Made by a program: the position numbers and the translations under genes. A DNA stretch of 64,000 bases from Isoetes taiwanensis (Eukaryota; Streptophyta; Lycopodiopsida; Isoetales; Isoetaceae). Below are positions 10,991-22,260 of this stretch, in pieces. The notes beneath the pieces are model-generated. The model saw nothing but the letters and a program-made list of their open reading frames with translations. It had not been told where the DNA came from and did no database searches. The stretch spans positions 14,234,913 to 14,298,912 of the forward strand of contig JAJEKV010000024.1 in the NCBI GenBank assembly GCA_021234155.1, given 5' to 3'. The first letter of the stretch is position 1, and the number at the start of each line of letters is the position of its first letter.

Positions 10991-11575
10991 TGGCAGCGTT
11001 GCAACTCAATGGTGCACTCGTGGCTCCACTGCTCATATGCCCATAACGGGGCTGCCCAAAGGCTTTTAGAGTGTATTATCTAGTACATAAAAACACATGG
11101 AGGAAATAATAGTGTCACATCATGCATCTCATCTATTTAGCAAACAACCAAAAAGAGTCCTAAAAAAACTATGGCTCGATTGGGCCCCCGTAAACATTAA
11201 AAAAACCTATCTTATTAAGATAGATTTCAATTTTCTATCAAGGGAGATAACATAAAGACCCACTTGCATATCATCACGTCACGTCTATCATTGTATGGTC
11301 GTCATAACAAAGTACATGGTTTAAAAAAGAAGAATATTTGACCTTCAACCAACACGAATTAATTTGCCAAGAAGAATATTTGACCTTCAACCAACACGAA
11401 TTAATTTGCCATTTAATTGCTGGCATGTAAGCTATGCCGACAAAAGGGAGTGGACATGATGAAAGGAAATGAAGGCAGAATTTTAGAGAGTTTCAAATTT
11501 CATGGCCATGCACAATTGAAAAATAAAAATTCAATGGCAAAACTTGGTATAGGCAAGCTTGCTAAAATAATACTA
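10991..11575. other. AT-rich non-coding stretch
   Basis: No gene is seen. The 38-base stretch containing AAGAAGAATATTTGACCTTC is directly repeated at about 11325-11368 and 11369-11411. Confidence 0.5.
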
Positions 11576-12069
11576 TCTAATAAAATATAGTATAGTATAA
11601 TATAATAAAATATTCTTCAAATATCAGCATTAAATTTAGACCGTCTATTTGCGCTCATGTGACCTTAGCCCTCAGATATGGTGGCTTCTAAAAGCTTCGC
11701 AGAACCATTTGCGCTCCTATGATCTCAACCGTGAGATTTGGTGGCTTCTTGATGGCCCATCTCGTTTGTCCATCTGCTTATACATTGTTGGGCATCTCCC
11801 ACTATTTAGTCCAATTATGCTAAATTTTGTATTAAGGAAGGAAGGAAGGAAGGAAGGTATTTTTATTGTCCACGGAGACCAATCGGTCTATGGGACCCAA
11901 TACAAAAGCGCAGCAAGCGGATTACTACCCGGATTAAAAAACACCCGCCCCGAAGGGTTTTCGAGGGAAAAACCGTGGCAGCAATCAGCCTGCTGACAAA
12001 CTGTTCCAATATACGAAATGCAAAAACACACAAATATATACATTCATGCACTGCACCCGTAGTGCCTGA

Positions 12070-15000
12070 TCAGCGGGCAGCCAGGGGGGGGCAAAGGTGA
12101 GCTCGCAAATCCAGTACCTCTTGAATGTACGACCCCAGAGCACGTACTGACGGTGTGTTCATCAGCAAATGTAGGGGCAAGTCCGACCGTACTAAGGGGC
12201 GATGTCGCTCGAGATTTGATGAATCTTTGGGCAACTCGAAAGTGTGAGACTCATCCTCAATGGCACCCGCTTGACAAAGACTGACAATCTGGCGGGGCTC
12301 CCCAATCCACTTGCCCGCCTCGATCGCGAAGATGGTGGGCACCTGTCGCGAATGGAGGCAATCGGCAAGGCTTTTTTTTTTGGGTATTTGGGAGGAACGT
12401 AGAGGCTGCTTGAGGGCCAGGGGCTAACACGGGGTTGATGTGCTCCTTGTCGGGGTCCCAGAGCTTGCCAAGGAAGCAAGCGTCCAAGTACTCCCACATG
12501 CTATCACGATCGGCCTCTGTGTGCACTGCGACGCATCATCAGGCTCTCTTGACGTTCCATCCGGGCGAACCAGCGATCTCTTTTACCTCTCCAACGGGCC
12601 CGAGCGGCTGCGGGCCCATTGCCCTGGCGTATGCGGTCGCGGGGCCGAGCATCACCCATATTAATCACTTTCGAAAATAGATGATGTGTCTATCAAGGGC
12701 TTTTGAAGCGTAAGAATCCGGTTTCTTGCAAAGAGAATCGATAGGGGACGAAGGTTTCACCCCAAGTGCACGTGCCAAAAATGCCTTACGCACTGCTCCA
12801 AGTCATTCTAGGTCGCCAAAGAGGCCAGGGCCCAAACCTCGACCCGTCTGAAGGACAAGCTCGACCCGTGTGCAAAGCAGATATGACCGATGGCCCCAAT
12901 CATAGAGCTCATGCGGTGAATGTTTTTTCGCGATGGCATAAAGCGCTTTCCAGCCTGTTGTCACCCGCAAGCGGATGGACGCCTCCCAACAGAGCGAGGA
13001 GGGGAACTCCACGCCTAGGTACTTGTAGATGGACGTGACCTCCACAGGCTGTCCCCGATATGTGAGTGTAGGAGGCGTGGGGTGGCGTGAAGAGGATATG
13101 AGAACCACCCTGGTCTTGGCCAGATTCACGCGCATGTCTGTAGCCTGACAGAATGTGTCTAGGGCATCCAGATGAGACTGCATAGCTTCTGGGGTGTGGG
13201 CCAGAAGGTCAACATCGTCATAGATGAGCTGGCGGATGACCTGGTGCAAAAGCTGTATGCTTAGTAAGCCAGGGCTCTAGCTGATCAATGTAGAGGCCAA
13301 AAAGTGTTGGTGAGAGGGGGCAGCCCTGCCGGACCCCGATACTACTGGTGAATGCTTGGCCCATCGGCTGCATCCTGCCAAAACAACTCTCATACAGCCT
13401 GTATATGGCATTTTGCACTGTGCGGCAGCGTGATTGGACGCTTGATCTAGCCCATGGCTTTTCCCGGGGGACCGTATCAAAAGCCTTCGCGAAGTCCACA
13501 AAGCAGTAATACAAGTCCTGCTGATGGTTCCGGCTGTCTTCAATCAGTGCCCGCAGTGTAAAGATGTGGTCAATCGTTGAGTGGCGGGGTCTAAAGCCTG
13601 CTTGTGTGAGGGCCCGCGACATCTCTTGCCTCTCCGGCCCGGGTCAACTGGCCTTTCGAGAATGCCCGAACGGTTTGGCAAATCTTGAATCGAGCATGAT
13701 CGTCCGGTGAATTGGTCGGACAGTGTGGGTCGCCCGCCTTGTGAATGGGGACAACCCTGCTTGTGATCCATTGTGGGGGGAAACCTTCCTGCAATGCTTT
13801 GTTGAACATGGTAGTGAGGATCAACACCAGCGGCTGCCCTGCCCATTTGAGTAACTTCGGCACAGATACCATCGTCCATTTTGCCTTCCCATTAGCCGGC
13901 CATTGCAGGCCCTCCACAACATCCTCCTCCGCGAGAACCAATTGGGGGCCATCTGTGTGGGGGTATGGGCGACGCGCCCCTGGTGGGTCATAGAGCTGCC
14001 GCAAGTATCGTTCCCACCGCCGGGTGTGATGTTCCCCGTAGGGTGGGCTGGCCTTGAAGCACTCTACGCCAAAAGGTTCGAGGATGAGTGTCCAGCAGGG
14101 CGACAAGGTACCGTGCCTTTGTCTCCTTCCGGATGGGGCTGATCGTGGTGGTGGCCCGCAAGGGGCACGGATCCAAAATGTGAAGCCGGGCGCTATGTTC
14201 TTTACACTCGCGATCAAACCACCGGTTACGCTGAAATATTGCCGTCCCTAAGCGGCAACGCTGGGTCTCGCCAAAAGCACTGTCATTGCATCTCGTAATA
14301 GCGAAGTCAATGGTCCATCTCACGCTAGTGTGGGGGTCCGCGAAATTGCCGGGTGGCCCATGAGCATCTCGGCGTAGTCCCCCGCCGCTCATAATCTAGT
14401 TGCAACCGAGGATGGCGAGGGGCGGGCAATGATGGGGGTTCCGGTGGCTTGCCAAACCATGTCCAAATAAAGTGGGAGGTGATCTCGAGTCGACCTCCTC
14501 ATCCCGACCGTCGGTGCCCACCGAAACGGCCCGATGAGATGCATATCTTGGCGCAACTACGAGCACATAGTCCACCACACTAGACCCTCCCCCGATTGTC
14601 TGCTGCGGGTGCACTTTGCGAAGCTGGCCCCTTTGGATGGCCATTGCAAATTATCAAGTCAAAAATACCACATAGCAGAGCAATCGTCGCCAAAGCGAAA
14701 GTGACTGGTTGTCATCCGATCCTCGTGGCGGGTTGCCTCTGCGGGATGTAGCTGCGCAGGACATCGTCAGGGGGTCAAGTCTCATGGGCTGCTCTACTCT
14801 CGTCGGGTGCATTGAAATCCCCAAGAAGGGCGACCCTACCCAACTACTTGTCTTTCTTTGTATGTCATCATATAGATCGACATAAGGGTCCATCCTATCC
14901 GCATCGAAAGTGGGCTGCGATAGAAGGTGCTCTCTGGTGAGGGAAATAACAAGCGCCGAAAAAAGAGGGTTGCCAGCGGTATTATGCACACAAACCCACA

Positions 15001-15280
15001 AGTACCGGTTGTATCATCTGTCTTCGGAGGGTAACCGACCGTGCCAAGGTTGTCCCAGGTAGTAGCAAGCAACCCCACCATGACCCCTCTGTCCCCTGCA
15101 TGTGTATTGAAGACCCAGAAATGTTGGTAACCCCAGATAGGGTAGCTCGTGGCTCCAAAGATGCTCCCATGTCCTTATGAGAAAGATGAGATCCATATCG
15201 GGCCGCCACTGAAGTTGAGATCGCCCCCCTTCGCCAAGGGAAGCCTCGACAATTCCATGAGACCACCCCGAGGCACACAA
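12070..15280 (-). pseudogene. LINE ORF2: APE endonuclease and reverse transcriptase
   Basis: The N-terminus has VVSWNCRGF (from 15278), the start of an APE-type endonuclease, and LLGDFNAPDESRAAHE in another frame (about 14790-14840). The reverse transcriptase shows WITSRVVPIHKAGDP (about 13735-13780), QAGFRPRHSTIDHI, YCFVDFAKAFDTVPRE (about 13470-13520) and GVRQGCPLSP (about 13320-13350). The catalytic box reads IYDD (about 13214-13225), one residue short of the usual YADD. Near the C-terminus, GAIEDESHTFELP recalls the terminal zinc-binding motif of plant LINEs. At least five frame changes are needed to follow the protein, so this copy cannot encode an active enzyme. Confidence 0.7.
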
Positions 15281-15899
15281 TTCCTATTTGTCACCGTGGT
15301 ATGAAGCGGAGTTGGGCGGGGAGGACTCGAAGCGAGGGCCGAGTGAGAAGTAGATGGAGCCGAGGCAAGATGTGGTCGAGAGGGCGCCGGTCGGAGGGAG
15401 CAGGAGTAGGAGCGTGGAGAAGGGGGGGCCGGTAGGAGAAGCGTAAGCGTGACCACGCTCACCGGGGGTTGGGGCTGCAGTGGTCCGGCAGCAAGAGTGT
15501 GCCGGGCGGAAAATGTGCATCCCCGCCTCGAACCAATCCCCGGCACCCCCTTTGGTGGCGATGCCTCTCGACCGACAAGCTCCCCGCCCGCATGCCTCCT
15601 ATTGTGCGGGTGTGAGGTCCCTGGCCCACGCATGTGGACGCCCCTTCAAAGATCTTGCCCCGGGCGCTAATATGGCATCCCTATTCGCGCATCCGCGAAC
15701 CGCGAACATGACAATGCGCGGTTCTGACCGTGGCCGAGCCCCATGGCGGGCTGCTTGGGAAATGTGAACCGCCTGTGGAATGTCATCCGATCAAGAATGT
15801 GTGTTCGATGTTGTGGACGGAGACTCTCTCCCCCTCCCTTCCTCGCATGCCTGGGGACTACAGTGTGGCCTCCGGCCTCCGCTCTTGGAGTTCTGGCAG

Positions 15900-16808
15900 C
15901 GGGGCGAGTCAAAAGGTGGGCGAGGGGGGCCCGGCCGGGTGGTGGTGGTGGTGGCCGGGATGGCGTGGGGTGGCTTGAGTGCTGGGCAGCAGCAGTCGGG
16001 TCCCCGGGCCGCCGGAGTGCCGCGATACCGGGGTTGGGCGGGTATGGCCCGAGCCGCCCCCTACGGCCTGGAAGTCGGGAGCACAGCTCTTGCGTGGCCT
16101 CGGGCCGCTGGCCATCTCCCCGCCCGTGACCGTCACGGTGACTATGAACCGGTGGGGAGGAGACCGGCCCACGTCTATGGATGGCGCCCGCAACCCCCCG
16201 GAGCTCAAGCTCACGAATAGCGAGGCGTGCTCGAGGCCCGGAAGACGCAGGCGTCCCGTGAGCTTCTTTGCTCCGTCGTTACTCACGAAGAACCCGGTAA
16301 TGCAGGCGTGCGCAAGAGCGGCCTGCGCTCCCCGTGCCATGGTGGTGGCTTCCTCAACCTCTGACTGAAGCCGAGACACCGTGACCACCATCTCGTGCAT
16401 TGCCCGCTCCCTCTCATGTGTCATGGTGTCCATAGTGATGAACACAGAGTCTAGGCGGGCCCGCATGTCAGCGAGCTCCCCGCGGCCTGTTGCCGTTCGA
16501 AGTGTGCCAAACCAAGGCCATCTTCTACGTCTTTGTGTCGGGGGTCTCGGGCACGTGATCGCGGTTCTTCTCGACCCCGGTTGCCTTCGAGCACATGGGG
16601 TGCCGAGGACTCCATCTCCAACGCCATGCCGGCCCGGGAGAACGCTGTTAGCCTCAATACGGGCACTGTTAGCCTCCACGCTCGCTTTGAAGTGGCTCCA
16701 ATTCTCTGCCGAGGCAAATGTTCCTGTGTGGTCTGAGCAATCAATCCCTTCCGGCCGGGCTGGCCGCGCTGAGGGGGCCTTAGCCTTAGCCCGAGCCTCC
16801 TTCTTCAT
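15900..16808 (-). CDS. LINE ORF1-like protein
   Basis: A 299-codon open frame starts with a lysine-rich MKKEARAKAKAP. It has a heptad-rich helical segment (about residues 110-170, with L-A-D-M-R-A-R-L-D and V-S-R-L-Q-S-E-V-E-E-A) that would form a coiled coil. It ends in a His/Pro-rich tail. A coiled coil upstream of the endonuclease-RT fits LINE ORF1, an RNA-binding, self-associating protein. I cannot see a clear zinc knuckle. In GC-rich DNA long open frames arise by chance, so the exact limits are uncertain. Confidence 0.4.
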
Positions 16809-16911
16809 GGAGGATGACTCTCCCTCATCCCACGATGGCTGATCGGGACCGTTTTGCGTGACCCCTCGCCTTGGTTTTCCCTGTGCTGGCCCATCTTACG
16901 TGGCCATGACT

Positions 16912-17264
16912 TCCAAAGTTTAAGGGGTCTCGGTCGCGAAAAGCGTGCTTTCGAGAAATCCGATTTGGGGACTCAAAATCGCGGTCAAAGCACCTTTTGG
17001 GGGGTTTGGGGGTTTTCGGGGTTCCAAAGTTTGAGGGGTCTCTGGCTGCGAAAAGGGTGCTCAGAATCCAATTTGGGGACTCAAAATCGCTGGTCGAGCA
17101 CCTTTTGGGGGTTTTGGGGGTTCCAAAGTTTGAGGGGTTCTGGCTGCGAAGGATGCTCAGAATCTAATTTGGGGACTCAAAATCGCGGTCAGAGCACCGT
17201 TCCAAAGTTTGAGGGGTCTCTGGCTGCGAAAAAGATGCTCAGAATCCAATTTGGGGACTCAAAG
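16912..17264. repeat. Tandem monomers at the LINE 5' end
   Basis: There are about 3.7 copies of an 80-109 base unit, starting at about 16912, 17021, 17120 and 17199. Each starts TCCAAAGTTTGAGGGG and contains TTTGGGGACTCAAAATCGC. Copies differ in length mainly by their G-rich ends (TTTTGGGGGTTTTGGGGG). They lie directly upstream, in LINE orientation, of ORF1, the position of 5' promoter monomers known from some L1 families. Confidence 0.7.
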
Positions 17265-20200
17265 AAGAGTCGAACCCTCGCCCGAGGAGTACCTACAATA
17301 AACCATTACCACAAGCATCTTCTTTTTTATTTTTAGATGGGGTTGAGAATTGTGCCGCCGCATGCGGGACGCAATGAATAAGAATTTTGAATTTTGCTCT
17401 TACTGAATACGAATTTTAAATTTCGGACTTAATGCTAGGTTAGATTTGAAACGCATTCATAGAGGAAGATCCCTCCATTGTTACGGACGCATTGAAAATG
17501 TAGAGCAAGGAGCGCCTGCAAGGAGGTAGAAGGAGCGATTTTTGCAAGGACCTGCCGGAAGGTAAAAGCTCCATTTCTAGCAGAAAGCAAATAGTCCTTC
17601 TGAATCATGTCATTCCGGAATCATATTTTGTTTTCCTTTTGGTTTGTTTTGTAGAGGCGCAGGCCCATTCGATGCACTTGGTGCAGATCAGCAACAGAGG
17701 CTAAATCTGTAACTCTTTTGTTGTGTTCCATTCAGAGTTCTGTTGTTCCTTGATTTTTGCATGTGACAAATGGTTTGCTTTTGCAAGCATGGACCCACAT
17801 TTTCTTTCAAAGAGTTTGGTTTCGAAGGGAAGGATTTATATTTTTGACACAAATGCCTTTGCAGACGATTTCTGTACTTCAATTGTGTGGAGCTTGGAGA
17901 AACGCCATAGTTGGAATCATTGGAATTGGCTTGTTGCTTAGCACATTCTTTTCGGGTAGAAGAAAATTTGAAGAAGGCGAGTTCAGCTATGTCATCGTCT
18001 TATTCATTCAGCAGGTACATCTAATTGCTTAGATTAGATAGGTTTTTTATGCTTATTCTAATTTTGTAGTTGTGGATTAAATTAAACGCAGTGCTTTTAT
18101 CTGCATCTTGATTGCAGCAGGTCAAGGAGATGGAGCTTTGGTTATTTGATGAGGAAGGAGAGTAGAGTAAGCACTCAATGTCTTGATGCCTAAAGTGTTG
18201 GATATGCACTATTTCATTCTTTTACTCTGTATTAAGAAAGGGTTGTCTTGAGAAATAGTTGATGCTTCAGATAACTCTTGCACAATGAACCCAAGATGAA
18301 AGAACTAAAGCAAATGCAAGGTGTGATTTCTAGAATTGTTTCTTTCATTCATTGTTCAGATTTCCGCTTTCGGTTATGGCTCTCAGCCTTTCCTTTCTTA
18401 CGACGGTGCCATAGCGCAAGGATCTTTTAGACACTGCCATGACTAAACAAACAGGGCTTAGTTTGAGCTTTTGCATATCCCAGGTTTGAGCGGGAAGGAA
18501 AATGCTTCATTGCTAAAACTAATTCTAATAGTTAAGTTATCAGCTATTCGTGGAAGGTAGAATATTTAGATGTGAAATCTGCAAGTTTGCAATACAGTTT
18601 TCAATGCATGTTTGTGAAGTCTGCAGCTCTGTTTTTTCATTCACTTGTAGGTAAAATTTGAAATTAGGAGAGAAGATTCGTGTGAAGAAAGCAGATTCGT
18701 TTTGGCAATAGGCTCATTCTCAAGGTCCACTGCTCACCATTGTTGGTTTTGACCGAAACATCTTGCAAATAGTTTTGTAGGAACTCAGATGCATTTTTTT
18801 TTCCTATATAAATTTTGTGCAGGAACTCAAGAAGAGGAGGCAACTTATCAAGTTACCTGGAGGTAGCAATTGCTTAAGATGCTGGAATAATTGTTTTCTT
18901 TCAGTAATGTGCCCGGAAAGGTATGAAGCAGAGCACATTGTATTCACCATCCAAGGGTTTTCTTGCAGTAAAAATGATCAACCTAAGGCATACCTCTAAA
19001 ACCAGTGATAAAACCGCTTTACTGGCATTTTCAATCATATCGACCCTTAACATAGGTGAGGTTGATTGTTTTTCTTTGTTCCACATGCATTAATAGAGAC
19101 TCATGCAGTAATAGGCATTGCACAAAGCTTGACTTATTATATTTTGAGCTTTTAAAGAATGGAACAACACATTAACTTGCTGCATATCTTCTGATGCCTG
19201 CAAAAAATGCCCAGCCTTCTCAAATATAGTTTTATGCATTTTTATTTGTAATATATTATCCCTTTCCATAAAAAATTTCACTTTCAGGATTTTAAATAAT
19301 TCTACAAGAACACAAAGAAATGTTGCAGTTGCTTTTGTGGATTAAGTCAGTAATCTAACTTCCGTTGATCAAGTTTAGTCTTCAATTTCAATATATTGAC
19401 AATATTCTTTAGCATGTCTATCTTTGGTAGGTTTATTGCAAAGCAATATTCAGCCGGTGTGCTTAGTAATAGATCTGAATGAAGCTCTTTGTACGTTAGG
19501 GCGAATAATAGATGGTTGCATAAATAAATTCAAACTTGCTATGTCCTATTGCAGAAGAGACATTCTTTATGGTGAATAAGCTCAACCCTTGCACTTTAGC
19601 CGCATGGCACAGATGATTTTAGCAAGAAGTAGGATTTGCTAGCTTAAATAAATACTTGGTCTACACAGAAACTAGAAAACAAACAGTTAGTACTAATAAA
19701 TTCAACGCATTTTTTATTTATCATGGCTTTTTAATTTTGCAGATACAATGCACAAAACATTTAATATTTGATGAACAACTTGAATTGACACATCATTTGC
19801 AGCTTTGAATTGATTCACAACATTCTGGAGCAAGTTTTTAAACTCTTTAGGGCAAGTTTATCTTTAAAAGTGGGGTGCACTGAATGGAACTTTGATTTGG
19901 TATAAACATGTCACTAGAACGGTTATGTATTCTTAATTTGTGCATTTGCTATTCATTGAAGTAGTACACTGAATATTTGATTTGTGGAAAGCATGAGCCT
20001 TTGCCTCATGCTTCTTTACTTGCAGGTACTGCACCACATCAAATATTAATGTCACTGGCATGGTTATTTTCTGCCTAATTTGCGGAGTTGGACCCATGTT
20101 TAACATATTGTTCTTTGAAGGGGGCCCTTATCAACATGATGGAATGCACATATAGAACAAGGTAGTGCACTCTGGTATATGGACCCACACGAAACTTCTC

Positions 20201-21165
20201 CTATTGGCTTGGAGCACTGAGAAAATATTCTTAAAAAAAATATTCATACCCTTGCATTTACTATTCATTGGAATAGTGTAACGTAGATATAATCTGTGCC
20301 AAGCATGCCTTTAAAAATCATTGATCCTTATTGAAGATGGCTATGTCGAGTTGCAGCATTAAGGATTGAAGAAGATAAGAATTTAACTATCTAGCACAAT
20401 TCATTCATTTGTTCAAACATGAATTACGTATCTGATGTATTGTCCTTACAAATCAGCACGGGATGCCTTGCTCTACTGGGCATGATCTGTGCTTAACAAA
20501 TGGAAGAGGCCTATGAATCTATGATGAGACAGGATGGATATATCCTTTTGAATATGATGCCCTCTTGCCATGTGCTCTTTATCGAGTTGATGTACGTTCT
20601 TACTGGTCTCTTGGAAAACGAAAAATCAGTGGTCATTTAAAAAGCATTATTCTAACATTTTGTACTGTACTGTTTGCTGCAAGAAAACAAGGTGGTGAAA
20701 TGTTCTAATACTCTATAAGTAGACCAAATAGTGACTGTTAACAAGAATTTGCAGGACCATATTTTCCAGCAACCATATATGCAAAAAGCATTGTATTCTC
20801 CAAGCTTTTTGGTTTCGAGTTTTTGAAGTTTAGCAAGATTTCCTTCTGCCATTCCTAACCTAGGTCCAAGTGTATATGGTGCGAAAATCACAAAAGACGG
20901 CCACTAATTTTAAATTTATACATGTGGCATCATGTGTATCTTGCAAGGCATTGCTCTATAGCAATGTATGAATGGTTTAATATTGCATGTGCTGCTGAAT
21001 GGTTTGATATTGTGTTTCCGATTTTGCTAAGCTAACATTCTCGCAGGGCTACAAAGTGTACATTTTTCTCAACGGTTATAAAATCTGCATGAACAAAGCC
21101 CCCATACCAATCCTTATGTAGGGAATTTAAATTCAGCTAAAAAGATCTTCCTATACAGCTCAGAA
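17265..21165. other. Long non-coding stretch with a few exon-like snippets
   Basis: There is no gene I can support. Short coding-like pieces follow good acceptors: GCAG then V-K-E-M-E-L-W-L-F-D-E-E-G-E (18121-18162), and TGTGCAG then E-L-K-K-R-R-Q-L-I-K-L-P-G (18823-18861). If the surrounding region is a Helitron, these could be captured exon fragments. Otherwise the sequence is AT-rich and featureless. Confidence 0.35.
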
Positions 21166-21312
21166 CATAACGGATCATGTTGTGAAGGTATATTTAATGG
21201 AATCCGTTATATTACAAATTTTAACATAACAAATTATGGTGTGAACAGTATATTTAATAGGATGCGTTATCATAAAAATTTTAACATAACGGACTATGGT
21301 GTGAAGGTTTTT
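21166..21312. repeat. Tandem repeat of about 62 bases
   Basis: There are about 2.3 copies of a unit starting CATAACGGA(T/C)(C/T)ATG and containing GTGAAGGTATATTTAATGGA. The copies start at about 21166, 21226 and 21284. They are AT-rich with no coding sense. Confidence 0.65.
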
Positions 21313-21499
21313 TAACAGAAAAACATCTACAACTACACTCATTTGAACATGAACGTCCACATGCTGCCATGCAATCAGTACCTTATCTACAAAATCAAAT
21401 AGACGATTTTATTGATAACATTCTGGGACATATACTTGCTTAAACCTATTGCACACATCCACAATTAGTGCCCGGCATCGCCGGGCACACGTGTCTAGT

Positions 21500-21912
21500 A
21501 ATTAATTAACACAAACCATTGCATTTACACATTTAAATCTAATTCCCCTTGAAAACCCATTTAGTTTGGGTGCATATTCACATGGGGGTGACTTCGGGCA
21601 TTGAGAGCTGTTGGATGGGTATATTTGTCAGTTATTCCTCGATCGAGACCACATATAGCGATTCTCGTTTGTGGAGTATGTTCGTACAAGTTTTGATATG
21701 TTGTATAACGAGATTTGTAAAATACTATAAGGTTTGAGCCAATGTTCTTAATGGAGTTGATTTTGTACATGTATTATACGTTTTCTAGAAGTAAAAAAAG
21801 GGCTCTTGCTACCCTATGCCACCCCCCGTGTGAATATGCACCCAAACCAAAGGGGTTTTTAAGGGTAATTAAATTTAAATGTGTTGGATGCAATGGTTTG
21901 TATTAATTAATT
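21500..21912. mobile_element. Foldback/MITE-like element with ~90-bp inverted ends
   Basis: The left arm (about 21500-21591) is the reverse complement of the right arm (about 21823-21912) over roughly 90 bases. It includes ATTAATTAA-CACAAACCATTGCAT, CACATTTAAAT and GTTTGGGTGCATATTCACA. The middle 230 bases are unique and non-coding. The arms abut the candidate Helitron 3' end. The flanking TAATTA words may be target sequence. Confidence 0.65.
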
Positions 21913-22024
21913 ATGCTTGTGGTAATGGTTTATGTTGTAATTGTTTTTGCCCCGTCAGGGCCTTGGAAAAGGTACTGCAAAACAACACAAATGACGCGAC
22001 ATTTAATACGACATATGGGAAGTA

Positions 22025-22260
22025 TTAACAAGAGAATAGAATAGAATAGAATAGAATAGAATAGAATAGAATAGAATATATTTTTTTTTAACGTCCACGG
22101 AGACCGATTGGCCTATGGGATCCAAACAAAAAGAGAGCAGCAAGCGTATTACTGACAGGATTAAAAAACCCCTGCCACGAAGGGTTTTCGAGGGAAAAAC
22201 CTTAGCAGTAATAAGTATGCTGGTACGCTGTACAATTATATAGGACAGTTCAATACTGTC
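22025..22260 (-). mobile_element. 5'-truncated LINE copy, 3' UTR only
   Basis: Bases 22085-22215 match the 3' UTR of the LINE at 11836-17264: CGTCCACGGAGACC, CCTATGGGA, GAAGGGTTTTCGAGGGAAAA and others. On the minus strand it ends in a TATTC microsatellite (22030-22078, about nine units) preceded by A/T-rich sequence. It is a typical dead-on-arrival insertion. Confidence 0.7.

Larger units (their letters stand above)
11836..17264 (-). mobile_element. GC-rich LINE, nearly full length, decayed
   Basis: Read on the minus strand it has four parts. First come tandem 5' monomers (17264-16912). An ORF1-like coding region follows (16808-15900). Then comes an endonuclease plus reverse transcriptase region (15280-12070). 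Last is a 3' UTR ending in a short TTCC-type tail (11836-11858). The 3' UTR stretch 11863-11990 is shared with the truncated copy at 22085-22215, which confirms the family boundary. Frameshifts and stops cut the reading frames many times. The whole block is visibly richer in G+C than its surroundings. Confidence 0.7.
11576..21498 (+). mobile_element. Candidate nested Helitron
   Basis: The 3' candidate end is strong. A perfect 9-bp stem hairpin GTGCCCGGC-atc-GCCGGGCAC (about 21468-21488) is followed by CTAG at 21495-21498 and then T, the classic Helitron 3' end. The 5' candidate is weaker: TCTAATAAAATATAG after an A at 11576, followed by 'tctcaaccgtgagat'-type text often seen just inside plant Helitrons. 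If both belong together, a LINE (11836-17264) later inserted inside. No Rep/helicase is encoded, so it would be non-autonomous. The pairing of ends is inference, and the 3' end could have another partner. Confidence 0.35.

Noticed and set aside
15449-16842. Several long plus-strand frames in the GC-rich block
   Set aside because: They are shadows of the minus-strand LINE. GC-rich DNA has few chance stops, and none shows a family motif.
17266-17282. GAGTCGAACCCT, resembling a tRNA B box on the minus strand
   Set aside because: There is no A box or cloverleaf around it. A chance match at the end of the LINE monomers.
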